A DNA stretch of 64,000 nucleotides from Molossus alvarezi (lineage: Eukaryota > Chordata > Mammalia > Chiroptera > Molossidae). This document shows, piece by piece, positions 1 to 11,490 of this stretch (position 1 is the first letter of the stretch; the number at the start of each line of letters is the position of its first letter). A program made the translations under genes and the position numbers. The stretch spans positions 23,386,708 to 23,450,707 of the forward strand of contig CM073896.1 of assembly GCA_037176705.1 (NCBI GenBank), in the 5' to 3' direction. The notes under the pieces are model-generated. The model was not told the origin of the DNA. It searched no databases and saw only the letters and a program-made list of their open reading frames with translations.

Positions 1-868
1 TTAGTTTTTTTTTTTTTTTTTTTCCTGTGAGTTCATCAATGGTGCATAAGAATGCTATTGATTTCTTGATGTTAATTTTGTATCCTGCTACTTTGCCAAA
101 TTCATTTATTAAGTCTAGTAAATTTTTTATGGAGTCCTTGGGGTTTTCTATGTATAGTATCATGTCATCTGCAAATAATGACAGTTTCACTTCCTCCTAT
201 CCAATTTGGATCCCTTTTATTTTTTCTTCCTGTCTGATTGCTGTGGCTAAGATTTCCAGTACTATGTTAAATAAGAGTGGTGAAAGTGGACATCCTTGTC
301 TTGTTCCTGTTCTTAAGGGAAATGCTTTTACTTTTTGCCCATTGAGTATGATGTTGGCTGTAGATCTTTCATATATGGCCTTTATTATGTTGAGATATCA
401 TCCCTCTATTCCCAGATTGCTGAGCGTAAGTGTTTTGTTTGCTTTCTAGTTCTTTAAATTGTAAGGTTAGATAGTCTATTAGAAAATTTTCTTGCTTCTT
501 GAGGTAGGCCTGTAGTGCTATGAACTTCCTTCTCAGAACTGCTTTCGCTGTATCCCATAGATTTTGTGTTGTTGTGTGTTCATTTTCATTGGTTTGCAGG
601 AAGTTTTTCATCTCTTCCTTGATCTTCATGGTAACCAATTCATTGTTCAATAACATACTATTTAATCTCCATGTTTTCAAATGTCATTGCATGTTCTTGT
701 TGCAATTGATTTCTAGTTTGACACCACTGTGATCTGAGAAGATGCTTGATATGATTTTAATCTTCTTGAACTTGTAGAGACTTAGTTTGTGCCCTAATGT
801 GTGGTCTATCTTTGAGAATGTCCCATGTGCACTTGAGAAGAATGTGAATTCTGCAGTTTTGGGGTATA
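1..868 (-). mobile_element. L1 ORF2 fragment, antisense, internally deleted
   Basis: The minus strand reads as LINE-1 ORF2. The FADD active-site block of the reverse transcriptase lies near 157-190, and the end of the endonuclease domain (SDHSGVKLE-like) lies near 690-760. These parts are too close together: near 425 the frame jumps from the post-endonuclease segment (…FKELESK) straight into reverse transcriptase fingers sequence, so roughly 0.9 kb is missing. The T-run at 5-23 matches an A-run expansion at the ERETKK site, also seen in the other L1 copies. It is dead, with stops and frameshifts, and the window edge cuts its 3' side. Confidence 0.88.
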
Positions 869-985
869 ATTCTCTGTAGATATCTATCTACATCTACTTT
901 CTATGTCTATTATCTGTATCTATATCTATTATCTATATATACATCTATTTTCTTTATATGTATGTATATATGTATCCTATTGATG
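869..985. repeat. Degenerate TATC/TATA-rich simple repeat
   Basis: An imperfect run of TATC, TCTA and TATATG units sits exactly at the broken 5' edge of the antisense L1. Such tracts often mark an old repeat junction. Nothing in it suggests function. Confidence 0.75.
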
Positions 986-2640
986 CTGTTTCTCTGGAGA
1001 ACCATGACTAATCTTATTCATGTTTCACTTTTAATTGATGGTTACAGAAATGAAGGTCCCAATTGCTTTCTTTATGAAAGACCATCCGGTGTAACCATAT
1101 GCACTCTGCATTAGCCACTCCCTTCCCTTTCTAGTCTTAGTCCCTTTTCTTCCATTTGCTCTGACAATTCCTAATCCCTTAAAAGTACTCACAGCACCCT
1201 TGGATTTTCTCTATCAAGTTCATATTTGTTGGAAGCATGAACTCTGGGGAATGCAAGACTTTTTCCTCCTAACAGAAGCAATCATCCCAGTACCTTAATC
1301 ATGTCAACATTACACATGCCACTAATGGATGCAATGATCTTCCACGGCTTTGGACCATCTAAAGCAGCAACAGAAACACCTTGGTAAGAAATATCTGCCA
1401 GATTTTACAGAAACAAAGAAGAATAAATGGCCTTGAAATCCCTTTCAATGTTGTTCACAGTATGTTATATATGTGCGTGATCCACTTTTCGGTTGCTACA
1501 AGGTAACCACACCCGTGGCTATAGAGCCAGGTTTCATCGATTAGTGTGAGGCAGAGAATAACAGTAGGTAAGAAATGGGAGAGTCTTCCAGAAAACACAC
1601 AGTCCCTGCATGTTTCTCTTGTCACTTAAATATCATCAATGCCTACAAAACATATGCAATCAAAGCTATGGGATTTTAAAGAGAGCATTATTTTACAGGG
1701 CAATATGTCATCTCTCATATAGCTAGCATTTTGTGCACCAGTATACATTTGTGCAATATAATTCATGTAGGAGGTTGCTATGTAGTCTGAACATAAAGCT
1801 TCTGTACTTTGGAGACTGAACTTGAAACAAGAGTAGCAGAGGCTGAGCACAAGTCCTAATTAGTAAATACATGTGACATGGCAGAAACAGTGTCTGGAAG
1901 TGTGAAATATAACACTTTATGGATATTAGTCATGAAAGCCTAGATCACGCTGCAGTAGAAATCTCTCAGCTTTTAATGGCTTAAAAACCAAAGACGTATG
2001 TCTTATACTTTCATCACCAAGGTACCCTGTCTGATGACGAAGTCGCCATCTTGAGTGTTACCAATCCAATAGCCATCCCAAGGGGAAAAGGACACTTTGT
2101 AGAATTCGCCACAGATAAATAGGGACTCCTTCTGGAAGTGGCACATCTCTTCTGCTCAGAACTCCTCCATCAGAATTGGGCACATCATCTCTCCCAGTCA
2201 TAAGGTGCCTGTCACCCACAAGGAAGACAAACAGTACAATTCTATCAGGTGTCTGGAAGGTGAAAAACTGGATATATTCTGTGAGAAATGTTGAAGACTA
2301 CAACAGAATGAAATTGCAATGAAATAAAAGCAATGAAAACTAGGATCAAAATAGTGACTCTATTGTGGTATGCACAAAATAGAGGGTCATTTGAATTCTG
2401 GGGAGAAGGGATTGGAAGTGGACAGACCAGACAACTGCACATTATAAAATATTTATTAACTATTTATTATGCACTGTTCAGTTCATCCTGAGGTTTTATT
2501 TCTTATACCTTATTCTGCTATTTTTATAAAATCTTGAGAAAAAAAAAAACATTCCTTTGGTAATGTAAGAAAATACTTCTGAATTTCTAAACGAGCCCAT
2601 ATTCTTTTGCATGCGATTAGAGAAGGTAAACATCTCCTTC
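986..2640. other. Low-copy intergenic DNA, possible old repeat at 1945-2330
   Basis: I see no gene. The start contains the motif GTTTCTCTGGAGAACC, common beside TATA-type simple repeats in mammals. Around 1945-2330, text such as GGAAGTGGCACATCTCTTCTGCTCA resembles an old mammalian interspersed repeat that I cannot name with certainty. Open frames here are under 80 codons and look random. Confidence 0.5.
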
Positions 2641-2648
2641 TTGATACT

Positions 2649-2886
2649 TTTTTTTTTTTAATTCTCATTAGAGGATATTTTTACATTTATCATGAGATAG
2701 AGTGGGAGGGAGGGAGAGAGAGAAACATCAATGTGAGAGAGGCACATCTACTGGGTGCCCTCCACACAACCCGACCAGGGCTGGGGACGAACCGCAACAA
2801 AGGTTCGTGCCCTTGACCGGAATCAAACCTGCAACTCTTTGGTCCATGGGCCCACGCTCTAACTACTGAGCCAAACTGGCCAGGGC
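2649..2886 (-). mobile_element. Ves-type tRNA-derived SINE
   Basis: Minus-strand SINE: T-run (its A tail) and an altered AATCCTCA-type end on the left, a GA-rich stretch, then the tRNA-like head ending in ACTGGCCAGGGC on the right. The possible target repeat is short and imperfect (TTGATACT at 2641, CTGATACT at 2894). Moderate divergence suggests a middle-aged copy. Confidence 0.9.
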
Positions 2887-3019
2887 ATCCGACCTGATAC
2901 TATTAAACAACACATTCCTATTTTAGTAGGCACCCTGTACCCAGGCACACATGAAACATGTCATCACTTCCTTCCTTGGTGTACAAATTATGAAATTAAC
3001 TCATTTAGTGTCAAATATG

Positions 3020-3101
3020 TTTTTTTTTAAATCCTCACACAAGGATATGTTTTTCATTGATTCTAGAGAGAGAGGTAGGGGGAGGGAGGGAGGGAGGGAT
3101 G

Positions 3102-3157
<56 letters not shown>

Positions 3158-3303
3158 TCACTGTGAGAGAAAGGTCAATGGGCTGCCTCCCATACGCATC
3201 CCAACTGGGGAGCAAACTGCAACCTGGGTACGACCAGGAATCAAACCTGCTCCCTCTCGGTGCACTGGACAACCTTCTAACCAAGTGAGCCACGCTGGCC
3301 AGG
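3020..3303 (-). mobile_element. Ves-related SINE with expanded GA tract
   Basis: A full SINE on the minus strand: left T-run and AATCCTCACACAAGGATAT end, long (GGGA)n and (GA)n expansion, and tRNA-like head ending CACGCTGGCCAGG. The head differs from the common Ves text (ACCAGGAATCAAACCTGCTCC), which suggests another subfamily. Confidence 0.85.
3069..3153 (+). repeat. (GGGA)n/(GA)n microsatellite
   Basis: About 45 bp of nearly perfect GA repeat preceded by GGGA units, grown from the CT-rich part of the SINE. It creates false serine/leucine-rich and glutamate/arginine-rich open frames on the two strands. Confidence 0.95.
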
Positions 3304-4034
3304 TGAGACACGTATTAAGCATTGTAGGAATGCATTGCAGGAAGCTCTCAGACAGAAATCTCCGACCTTATCCCTGACTTGAAGGATCCCACTGTGAAGC
3401 AAATTCACCATGCTACCTGCTCAGACCCCCAACCCCCAATCTTATTATCCACAGGGGAATGGATCAGCATATACATCTTAAGTGGATTTAAAACCTTGCC
3501 ATATTTACTCCATCCTGGGAGTACAGCAAAACCTCCCTATTAGCACTTCCTTCTCCACAGAAACTTTCACCAGAACATTGAGCTCTCCATGTGATGACTT
3601 GAATAGCGTCAGTTTAAAGACTGCTGACAGGATATTTTGGTCCATGAAGTGAGGTTGCTTTTATTTGGCCAACATTATAGGACTATTATAAAAAATGACG
3701 GGGAAAAAAGAGTCAGTCCCAGTAGTTTATAGAGAAGCATAAATGATAAACATAAAATGATATAATAGCCCCTTTTGCCTCCTGCCTCCCTGCTTGAGTT
3801 GTGACAGCTCATCTTGTCTTCTCTGACTTTAGACTAGAACTTAAAACTGTTGGCACCCGATTCTCAAACTACACCACTGCGTTTCTGGGTCTCCAGCTTG
3901 CCGATGGGAGACTGTGGGACTTCTAAGCCTCTATAATCACCTTCTTTTATGACTGAAGGTCATTTTTGTATATTCCCTGCCTAAAGAACCCTTTTTATCT
4001 GATGGATTCTTATGAAGTTTAAAGAAGTTAATAA
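3304..4034. other. Low-copy intergenic DNA
   Basis: No gene, RNA or clear repeat could be recognised between the SINE and the next L1 end. Confidence 0.5.
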
Positions 4035-4545
4035 GTTCTGGGAAATACCCTAAGAAGCCTGAAACACCAATCAGAAAGAATATATGTACCCCCATGTTCA
4101 TAGCAGCACTATTTACAATAGCAAAGATCTGGAAACAGCTGAAGTGTCCATCAGTAGACGTGTGGATAAAAAAGCTGTGGTACATTTACACAATGGAATT
4201 CTATGCAGTGGTTAAAAAAAATCTCTTACCCTTTGAGACAGCAGAGAGGGATCTGGAGAGTATTACGCTAAGTGAAATAAGCCAATCAGAGAAAGACAAA
4301 TATCACATGATCTCACTTATTTGTGGAATATAATGAACAAAATAAGCTGATGAACAAAAAATATCCAGAGACATGGAAGTAGGGAACAGACTGACAAACC
4401 TCAGAACTTACATGCATATGTGCACAACAAATGGACACAGACAGCAGTGTGGTGAAGGTGGAGGGGTGGGGCAGAAGCAGGAAGGAGAGTGTCCATGCAG
4501 GAAAAAGGAGGGACATCTGTAACAAAAATAATTAAGTAAAAGAAA
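4035..4545 (+). mobile_element. 5'-truncated L1, 3' end
   Basis: Plus-strand L1 tail: the last part of ORF2 (AALFTIAKIWKQ, then IKKLWYIYTMEFYAVVKKN) runs from about 4094, followed by the bat L1 3' UTR with a GGAGGGGTGGGG stretch and the ending GGGACATCTGTAACAAAAATAA. It is truncated at its 5' end like most L1 insertions and is not functional. Confidence 0.9.
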
Positions 4546-4591
4546 AGGAAGTCAGTAAGTCCAAGGTGCTTCAAATTGACTTTTGTCCTTA

Positions 4592-5150
4592 GCAGGGACT
4601 TTGGACCAAGATGGCAACACAGGAGGTCCCTGAATTTCCCTTTTCCCCGGGACACACCAAATATAAACTACACATAAAGTTCCCTGGGAGAGAAATCCAG
4701 AAACTTGTTGAGTCCTGCGCACTGGGAAACTGAAAAAATCCCCACATTGAAACAAGTGGGAACGACTGAGACATACTCTCAACCCACCCTGGCACAGTGC
4801 ACACCATCAGGAAGAAATACTCAGCTCCCCACCTCTCCCTGAGGAGTAAAGGGTTTGGATCACACATCTAGCACCCCAATTTTTAAGGTGGCCCCCAAGG
4901 AATGAAACCCCAAATCACCTAGCTCTGAAATTCCATGGAGCATGCATTCAGGATTATAGCAAACAAAGCAGCAGTTTTTAATGTGCACTTGAGTGCTTGC
5001 CAGCCCCGAAGGCTCAGCCTGAGGTCTCAGCACAGAGTGAGCAGGCAGCATGCCCATCTCCCCATCTCCCTGGAAGGGGGTCCACTGCACACTTTAGAAG
5101 CTGCTGTCTGAGGGTCCAGCTTCTAATGAGCATGCTTCTCGGTGCTGATT
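4592..5150 (+). mobile_element. L1 5' UTR fragment (old L1 family)
   Basis: Starts TTTGGACCAAGATGGCAACACAG and continues with GGAGGTCCCTGAA…GGACACACCAAA, the typical start of an old mammalian L1 5' UTR. No ORF1 follows: at about 5160 the sequence changes to antisense ORF2. It is therefore a rearranged piece. The right boundary is uncertain. Confidence 0.75.
4607..4615 (+). promoter_or_regulatory. YY1-like motif at L1 5' end
   Basis: CAAGATGGC matches the YY1 core that sits at the start of many L1 5' UTRs and helps set the transcription start. It is seen only as a motif, and activity is unlikely in this broken copy. Confidence 0.45.
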
Positions 5151-5662
5151 GATTTTCTCCAGAAACTGTCTATTTTTCGTTGTTGTTGTTATCAGATATA
5201 TAATTTGCAAACATTATCTTGCATTGTGTGAGTTGCCTTTTTACTCTATCAACAGTGTTTTTTGATGGGCAAAAGTTTTTAATTTCAATAAAGCCTTATT
5301 TTTCTACTTTTTTCTTTTCATTTCCTGTGCCTTTGGTGTCCTGTGTCAGAAATCACTGCCAAAATCCAATGTGTGAAGCTTTGTCCTGTGTTTTAGTCTA
5401 AGCATTTTATAGTTTTAGCTCTTAAGTGATGTCTTTGTTCCATTTTGAATTGATTTTTGTATTTGGTATTAGGTAAGGGTCCTATTTTGTTCTTTTGCAT
5501 GTGAATATCCAGTTTTCCCAGCACACTTGTTAAAAGACTGTCTTTTCCCCACTGAATAGTTTTGACACCTTGTCAAAAATTATTGGACCATATATGTGAA
5601 AATTTATTTCTGAACTCTCTATTCCACTGGTCTATGTATTTGTCTTTATGCCAGTACCTCAC

Positions 5663-5826
5663 TTTTTTTGTTGTTAATCCTCACTCCAGGATATTTGTCC
5701 ATTAATTTTTAGATAGAGTGGAAGGGAGGGAGGCAGAGAGATAGAGGGGAAGGGGGGGAGAGAGAGAGAGACGTCGGTGTAAGAAAGACACATTGATTGG
5801 TTGCCCCGTATGACCCCACCTATACA
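5663..5826 (-). mobile_element. Ves SINE, head missing
   Basis: The left part (T-run, TTAATCCTCACTCCAGGATAT, GA-rich region, GACGTCGGTGT, ATTGGTTGCC) is a minus-strand Ves. The tRNA-like head that should lie on the right is absent. The host L1 also lacks about 0.2 kb here, so one deletion probably removed both. Confidence 0.85.
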
Positions 5827-6032
5827 AGAGGGTGTTCTTATCCATGAACATACTTCAACTTTCATTTATTTATGTCTTATGTAGTTTCTTTTAGCAATGT
5901 TTTGTCATTTTCATTGTGTCTTCCATCTCCTTGGTTAAGTTGATCCCTAAATGCTTTCTTCTTTTAATGTTACTGTAAATGAAATTATTTCCTTAATTCC
6001 TTTTTCATTCTTAGCATATAAAATACAACTGA

Positions 6033-6557
6033 TTTTTTTCAATATTATTTTGTATTAGTTTCAGGTATACAGCATAGTGATTAGAATCATATGCTTTACA
6101 AAGTGTTCCCCCTGATATTTCCAGTACCCACCTGGGACCGTACAAAGTTATCACAATATTATTGACTATGCTGTAACAGTGCTCTGCTTTACATCCCTGG
6201 GGCTATTTGGTGACTACCCATCTGTACTTCTCAATCCCTTTACTTTTTTCCCCCAGCCTCCCAACCCCCTTCCCCTCTGGCAACCATCAGGCTGTTGTCT
6301 GTATCTGTGAATCTATTTCTGTTTTGTTTGTTTACTTGTGTTGTTCTTTAGAGTCTACATATAAGTGAAATCATATGATATTTGTTTTTCTCTGAATTAT
6401 TTCACTTACTATAATACACTCTAGGTCCATCTATCCTGTGGCAAATGGTACAATTTAATTCTATTTTTTATTTTTTTTTATTTTTGGCCAAGAAATATTC
6501 CATTGTATGTATGCACCAAAGCTTTCTTATCCATTCGTCTATTGATGGGCACTTAAG
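6033..6557 (-). mobile_element. 5'-truncated L1, antisense, with 13 bp TSD
   Basis: Antisense L1 3' end inserted in the old L1: T-run on the left, 3' UTR text (GTATTAGTTTCAGGTATACA), then antisense ORF2 C-terminus (ATTCCATTGTATG…TCTATTGATGGGC). AAAATACAACTGA occurs perfectly at 6020-6032 and 6558-6570, a clear target-site duplication. Confidence 0.93.
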
Positions 6558-7545
6558 AAAATACAACTGACTTTTAAGCATTCATTTTCTATTCTGCTAC
6601 TTTACTGAATCTGCTTATTAGTTCTAACATATTTTTGTGCAATCTTCAAGGTTTTCTACATATAAGACCATATCATTTTCAAACAAATAATCTTACTTCT
6701 TTCATTCCAAGTTGGAGCCTTTTATTTTTCTTGCCTAATTGCTCTGGCTAGAATTGTCTGTACTATGTTGAATAAAAGTGACTAAATTGGGCATCCTTGC
6801 CTTGTCCCTGATCTTAGAGAAAAATATTTTAGTCTTTCACCATTAAATATGTTTACTGTGAGTTTTTCATATATGGTTTTATTATATTTATGTAGTTTCC
6901 TTCTATTCCTACTGTGTTGAGTGTTATTATCCTGAAAGTGTGGATTTTTTCAAATGCTTTTTGTACATCAACTGAGATGTACAAAATTCTTTTTATTCCC
7001 TTTATTCTGTTCTTTTTATCCTCTTTATTCTGTTAATGTGGAGTATTATATTGATCAATTTTTATATATTGAACAATCCTTGCATTCCAGGAATAAATAC
7101 CAGTTGGTCATGGTATATAATCCTTTTAATCCATTCAAATGGTTTGATAGGATTCTGCTGACAACTTTTTAGTGTTCGTAAAGGATATTGGTCTGTGGTG
7201 TTCTTGGAGTGTTTTGTCTGGCTTGGAATCAGGGCAATGCTGGCTTCATAGAATGAGTAAGAAAGTGTTCTCTACTCCTCAGTGTTTTAGAAAAGTATGA
7301 GAAAGATTGGTGTTAGTCTTTTTTTTTAGTCTGTATTTTGTAGAATTCACCAGTGAAAACATCAAGCCCCGGACTTATTGGGTTCATTTTGATTACTGAT
7401 TTATCTTCTTATTAGTAATAGATCTACTCAGGTTTTATATTTCTTTGGTTCAGGTTGGTAGGTTTTGTGTTTCTAGGAATTTGCCCATTTCATCTAGGTT
7501 GTCCAATTTTTTAGCATACAACTATTTGAGCACTCTCTCTCTCTC

Positions 7546-7794
7546 TTTTTTTAATCCTCACTCGAGGACATTTTTGCATTTATCTTTAGATAGAACGGGA
7601 AGGAGAAAGGGAGGAAGAGAGAGAGAGAAAAATATCAACATGAGAGAAACATATTGAGTGGTTGCCACCCACACAACCCCAACCGGGACCAGGGAAAATC
7701 TGCAACTGAGGTACGTGCCCTTAGAGGGAACCAAACCCACGACTCTCTGGTCTGCAGGCCGACACTCCAACCGCTGAGCCAAACTGGTCAGGGC
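7546..7794 (-). mobile_element. Ves SINE
   Basis: Complete minus-strand Ves, from TTTAATCCTCACTCGAGGACAT to the head ending GAGCCAAACTGGTCAGGGC. It sits in the antisense L1 beside ACTCTCT, which appears on both sides and is probably the target repeat. Confidence 0.93.
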
Positions 7795-7877
7795 CAGGGT
7801 ACTCTCTTATAATCTTTCCTCTATTTTTATAGCCTTGGTGGCAATGTCCCCACATTTCTTTTTTCTTTCACTTCTAC

Positions 7878-9125
7878 TGCAGTATACATTTATCATCAAG
7901 CTTATTTTACACAAAGAATTTAGAATACTTGAGGCACACCATATGATGATGGTGAGTAAACTTTTCAAGTTTTACAATATATTTTTTTAAATATAGATGC
8001 TAACAGAAAAGATGGATTAAATACATCTTTTTCCTCCATGGGCTATTTTTTAGAGAATTATAAGCTATAAAATTAAATTGAATAAGTGTTGAAAGTGTAT
8101 TGTAAGTAGCACCATGACTTCTTGTCACACTGGCACATATAACAGTCCCAAAGAAGTCTGGAAAAATACTTCTGAATTCTTGAAATCACTTTTTGGCAAG
8201 CCACAATGGAAATTTCTCTCCTCATACATTCTACTGAGAATGCACGAGGATCTGGGCCCAGGATCTCAAGGTCACCGGATGAAAAATAAACTCAGAACTG
8301 GCCCCACCCTTTCACCCCTCACTGGGATCCTGGGGACACCAGATGGCCAAAAGACACCAAATGAACTTACAATAAGAATGCAGCTACCCCTCCACTCCCT
8401 ATGGGGAAAAAAATCTCTCTTCTAACCACTTGCTTCTCCTACAATGACACAGAAAAGTTCACAAGCTCACATTTGTTTTTTAAAATCCTGCCTTTTCACA
8501 CAAGTCTACTTGGTCCCCAGCTGATAAAACAGGCAAGCAGAGCCAGCTCGAGCCAGTTCAGAGGACCTTCATTTCCTCTGAGATGCCTCCCCCGTGCTCG
8601 AGCATAAGCTTCATAAAATCTGTCTAGAAATATCTCTGGGGTTTTCTCTTGATTTTTGTCTTGGGGAACCCAAGACCCCCAAAGGAGATACCAGTACAGC
8701 TTGGTAGAAAGTGTATCACTATATCACCATTGCCAGTAGCTAAGGCTGCCTCTTAGCATCGTCAGTCAAGGCCACTACTCCAGGTACTGGTGAATCGCCT
8801 ATTCTACCATGTATTTTAAATTTTATGCCATTTGTCAATGTGTACCAGTAACAGTACATCTCATCTTATGAATTTTCCAAATTCATCAAAATTCCTCCAA
8901 AACTCATGGTGTCACACTGCTCTCACATAGCACAGCTGCACCCAGGTTGGAACCTCCAGAAGCCAATGTCCTCCATACTGCTTTGGTCACGTTCTTGGAC
9001 TAACACTTGGTTCAGGTGTTGAGGACAGGGGCAGAAAGCTTGTGTTGCAGAGGAAGGCTGGCCCAGAGCAGAAGTAGATTAAGACAGGTCATAGGCCAGG
9101 GCAGCTGGTACAGATCTGGTTGCTG
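7878..9125. other. Unrecognised 1.25 kb insert in the old L1
   Basis: L1 text stops near 7876 and resumes near 9126 at the matching place, so this block was inserted. I do not recognise its family. CACTT occurs at both edges and may be a short target repeat. Open frames reach about 100 codons (8114-8425 plus) with no recognisable domain. Confidence 0.6.
8096..8685 (+). mobile_element. Possible solo LTR (ERV type)
   Basis: Inside the insert, the region ending with a CATAAAAT-type signal (about 8608), a TCTCTGGGGTTTTCTCTTG stretch and GGGAACCCAAGACCCCCA (about 8665-8685) has the look of the R/U5 part of a retroviral LTR. No internal viral genes are present. This is a resemblance only, and neither end is fixed. 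Confidence 0.3.
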
Positions 9126-10705
9126 GGCTCCACTTTTATTTCTTATTTTAGTACTTTAAGGTTTCTTTCTCTTTTTCTTAGTCCATCCAGCTAAATGTTT
9201 GTCAATTTTGTTGATCTTTTTGAAGACCCAACTTTTAGTTTCTTTGATTTTTCTCTATTGTTTTTCAGGTCTATATTTCATTTATATCTAATCTGATGTT
9301 TATTATGTGTTCCTTTCTTCTAGCTTTGAGCTTGGTTTGTTCTTTCTCTAGTTCCTTAAGCTGTGAAGTTAAATTGTTGATTTGAGATCACTCTACTTTT
9401 TTAAGGTAGGAATTTATAGCACAATTTCTACCTTAGCACTATTTTCACTGTGTCCCATGAGTTTTGGTATGCTATGTTTTTGCTTTCATTTGTCTCAAGA
9501 TATTTTCTAATTTCTCTTATAATTTTCTTTCTTTTATCCCTTGGTTGCTTATGTTTTTTAATTTTCACAAGTTTGTAAATCTTCCAGTTTTTCTTCTATG
9601 TTAATTTCTAACTTTATTCCACTGTGGTCAAAGAAGATACTTTGTATTATATCCATATTTTAAAATATATTGGCCCAACATATGGTCTACCCTGGAAAAC
9701 GGCCCAAGTACACTTGAGAAAAATGTGTATTTTGTTGTTGTGTAGAGTATCCCATATAAGTTCAATGCAGTTAGTTTATTGTGTTGTTCACATCCACTAT
9801 TTCCTTACTTATCTGCTCTCTCATTGTTCTTTCCATTACTGAAAGTGGGGTATTGAAATCTCCAACTCTTACCATAGAACTGTGTATTTCACCTCAATTC
9901 TATTAATTTTTGCTTCATATATTTTGATGGTCTGTCATCAGGTGCAAAAATGTTTATAATTGTTATAATTTCTTGCTATATTGAAGCTTGTATTAATAGA
10001 TAATGTTCCTTGTTCTTTATAAGCTTTTGATTTATAATTTTTGACTTAAATTTCATTTTATTTGAGATTAGTATAACTATTCCTTTCTTTTTTAGTTCCC
10101 ACTTTCATTAAATATCTTTTTTCATCCTCTCACTTTCAATGTATTTTTGTCTCTGGATCTAAAGTGAGTCTTTTATAGACAGCATATTGTTGCTATTTTA
10201 ACTCTTTTATCAGTCTTTGCTTTTAATTAGTTTCATCTATTTACATTTAAGATAATTACTGATAATGAGAGACTTACTTCTATCACTTTTTTATATGCTT
10301 CCTAGCTTTTTTGTCCCTCATTTCCTACACTACTGTCTTCTTTCATGTTTAGTTGTTTTTTTTACAGGAAGACATTTTAATTGTTTTATCATTTTCTTTT
10401 GTGTATATATTACAGACATTTTCTCTGGGGTTACCATGGGAATTACATTTAACATCTTAAAGTTATAGCACTTTGATTTGAATGTATACCAGCTGAAGTT
10501 TAATAGCAACAACATTTTGCTTCTATATGACTCTGTGCCCACCCCCTTTCAGTTACTGATGTCACAAAATGATGTCTTTATACATATTTCTAAAAACATA
10601 TACTAATATTTAACATATTAATCCCAAATTATGTAGAAAACAAATATAGACTTACAAGCAAAAGTTGTAATAATACTAGTTTGTATAATTGTTTATGTAT
10701 TTACC

Positions 10706-10744
10706 TTCAGAGTTGTTTTTGTTTGTTTGTTTGTTTTTGTTTTT
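10706..10744 (+). repeat. (GTTT)n tract
   Basis: GTTT units within the inter-ORF part of the old antisense L1. A similar short TTTG run lies at 10930-10949. Confidence 0.85.
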
Positions 10745-11180
10745 AATATGGCTTTGAGTTACTGTCAAGTCTTTTTATTTCAACTTACAGTACTCCTTTG
10801 GGCATTTCTTGCAGGACAGGTCTAGTGGTAATGAATACCTTCAGCTTCTGTTTATCTGGGAATGTCTTAATTTCTCCCTCACTTACAAAAATCTGTTTCT
10901 CTAGATCTAGGATTTTCAATTGAATGATTTTGTTTGTTTGTTTGTTTAACACTTTGAATATATAGGCCCACTGCCTTCTGGTCTCCAAAGTTTCTGATGA
11001 GAAATCTGCTGATCATCTCATTGAGGTTATCTTGCATATAAAGACTTACTTCTCTCTTGCTCCTATCAAGATTCTTTGTCCTAAACTTTCAACAGCTTCA
11101 TTATAATGCAACTCAGTTTGGACCTCTTTCAATTTATTTTACTTGGGTCCCATTAAGCTTCTTGGATGTTTATATTCATG

Positions 11181-11490
11181 TCATTACTATCATAAATTTT
11201 ACATGCACTTTTCCAGGCCATTTTATATAAATGTACTCATATAATAATATATAGTGTTGCTTCGATAGGTAATATTAAAAATAATATAAAAGTATTATAC
11301 ATAGCATGCTTTTCTGCAACCTACTACTTTTACCCTATTATTTTTTTTAAATCTATCTGTATTAATATATTTTCCCTTATAATTTCTGTATACTAGTCTC
11401 TATCATACATAATTTTTTATTTTATTTTTGCATTTAGGTTGTTTTGCTATTAAAATATTGCTTTTAAAAAAAATAATATTTAGTCCATGA
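11181..11490. other. AT-rich low-copy DNA
   Basis: Very AT-rich sequence between two L1 remnants. No gene is seen. Parts may be an eroded L1 tail. Confidence 0.45.

Larger units (their letters stand above)
5165..11180 (-). mobile_element. Old L1 (L1MA-like), long antisense copy with later insertions
   Basis: Reading leftwards this is one old L1 running from ORF1 (about 10790-11180) through the inter-ORF region and endonuclease (about 9600-10250) and reverse transcriptase (about 6570-7540) to the ORF2 C-terminal part (5170-5650). Recognisable blocks include the antisense text around 5300-5650 (CCAGTTTTCCCAGCACACTTGTTAAA) and 9640-9740. The FADD block near 6680 is mutated beyond recognition. 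It lacks its 3' UTR and part of its 5' end. Insertions at 5663, 6033, 7546 and 7878 interrupt it. All frames are broken. Confidence 0.88.

Noticed and set aside
27..449. 140-codon open frame on the plus strand
   Set aside because: It is the antisense of L1 ORF2 reverse transcriptase (the FADD block read backwards), not a gene.
3057..3377. Serine/leucine-rich and glutamate/arginine-rich open frames at GA repeats
   Set aside because: They are translations of a (GA)n microsatellite in a SINE. The same holds for similar frames in the other Ves copies.
8096..8685. Endogenous retrovirus provirus
   Set aside because: Only an LTR-like end is suspected. No gag, pol or env text was seen on either side, so a provirus is not supported.
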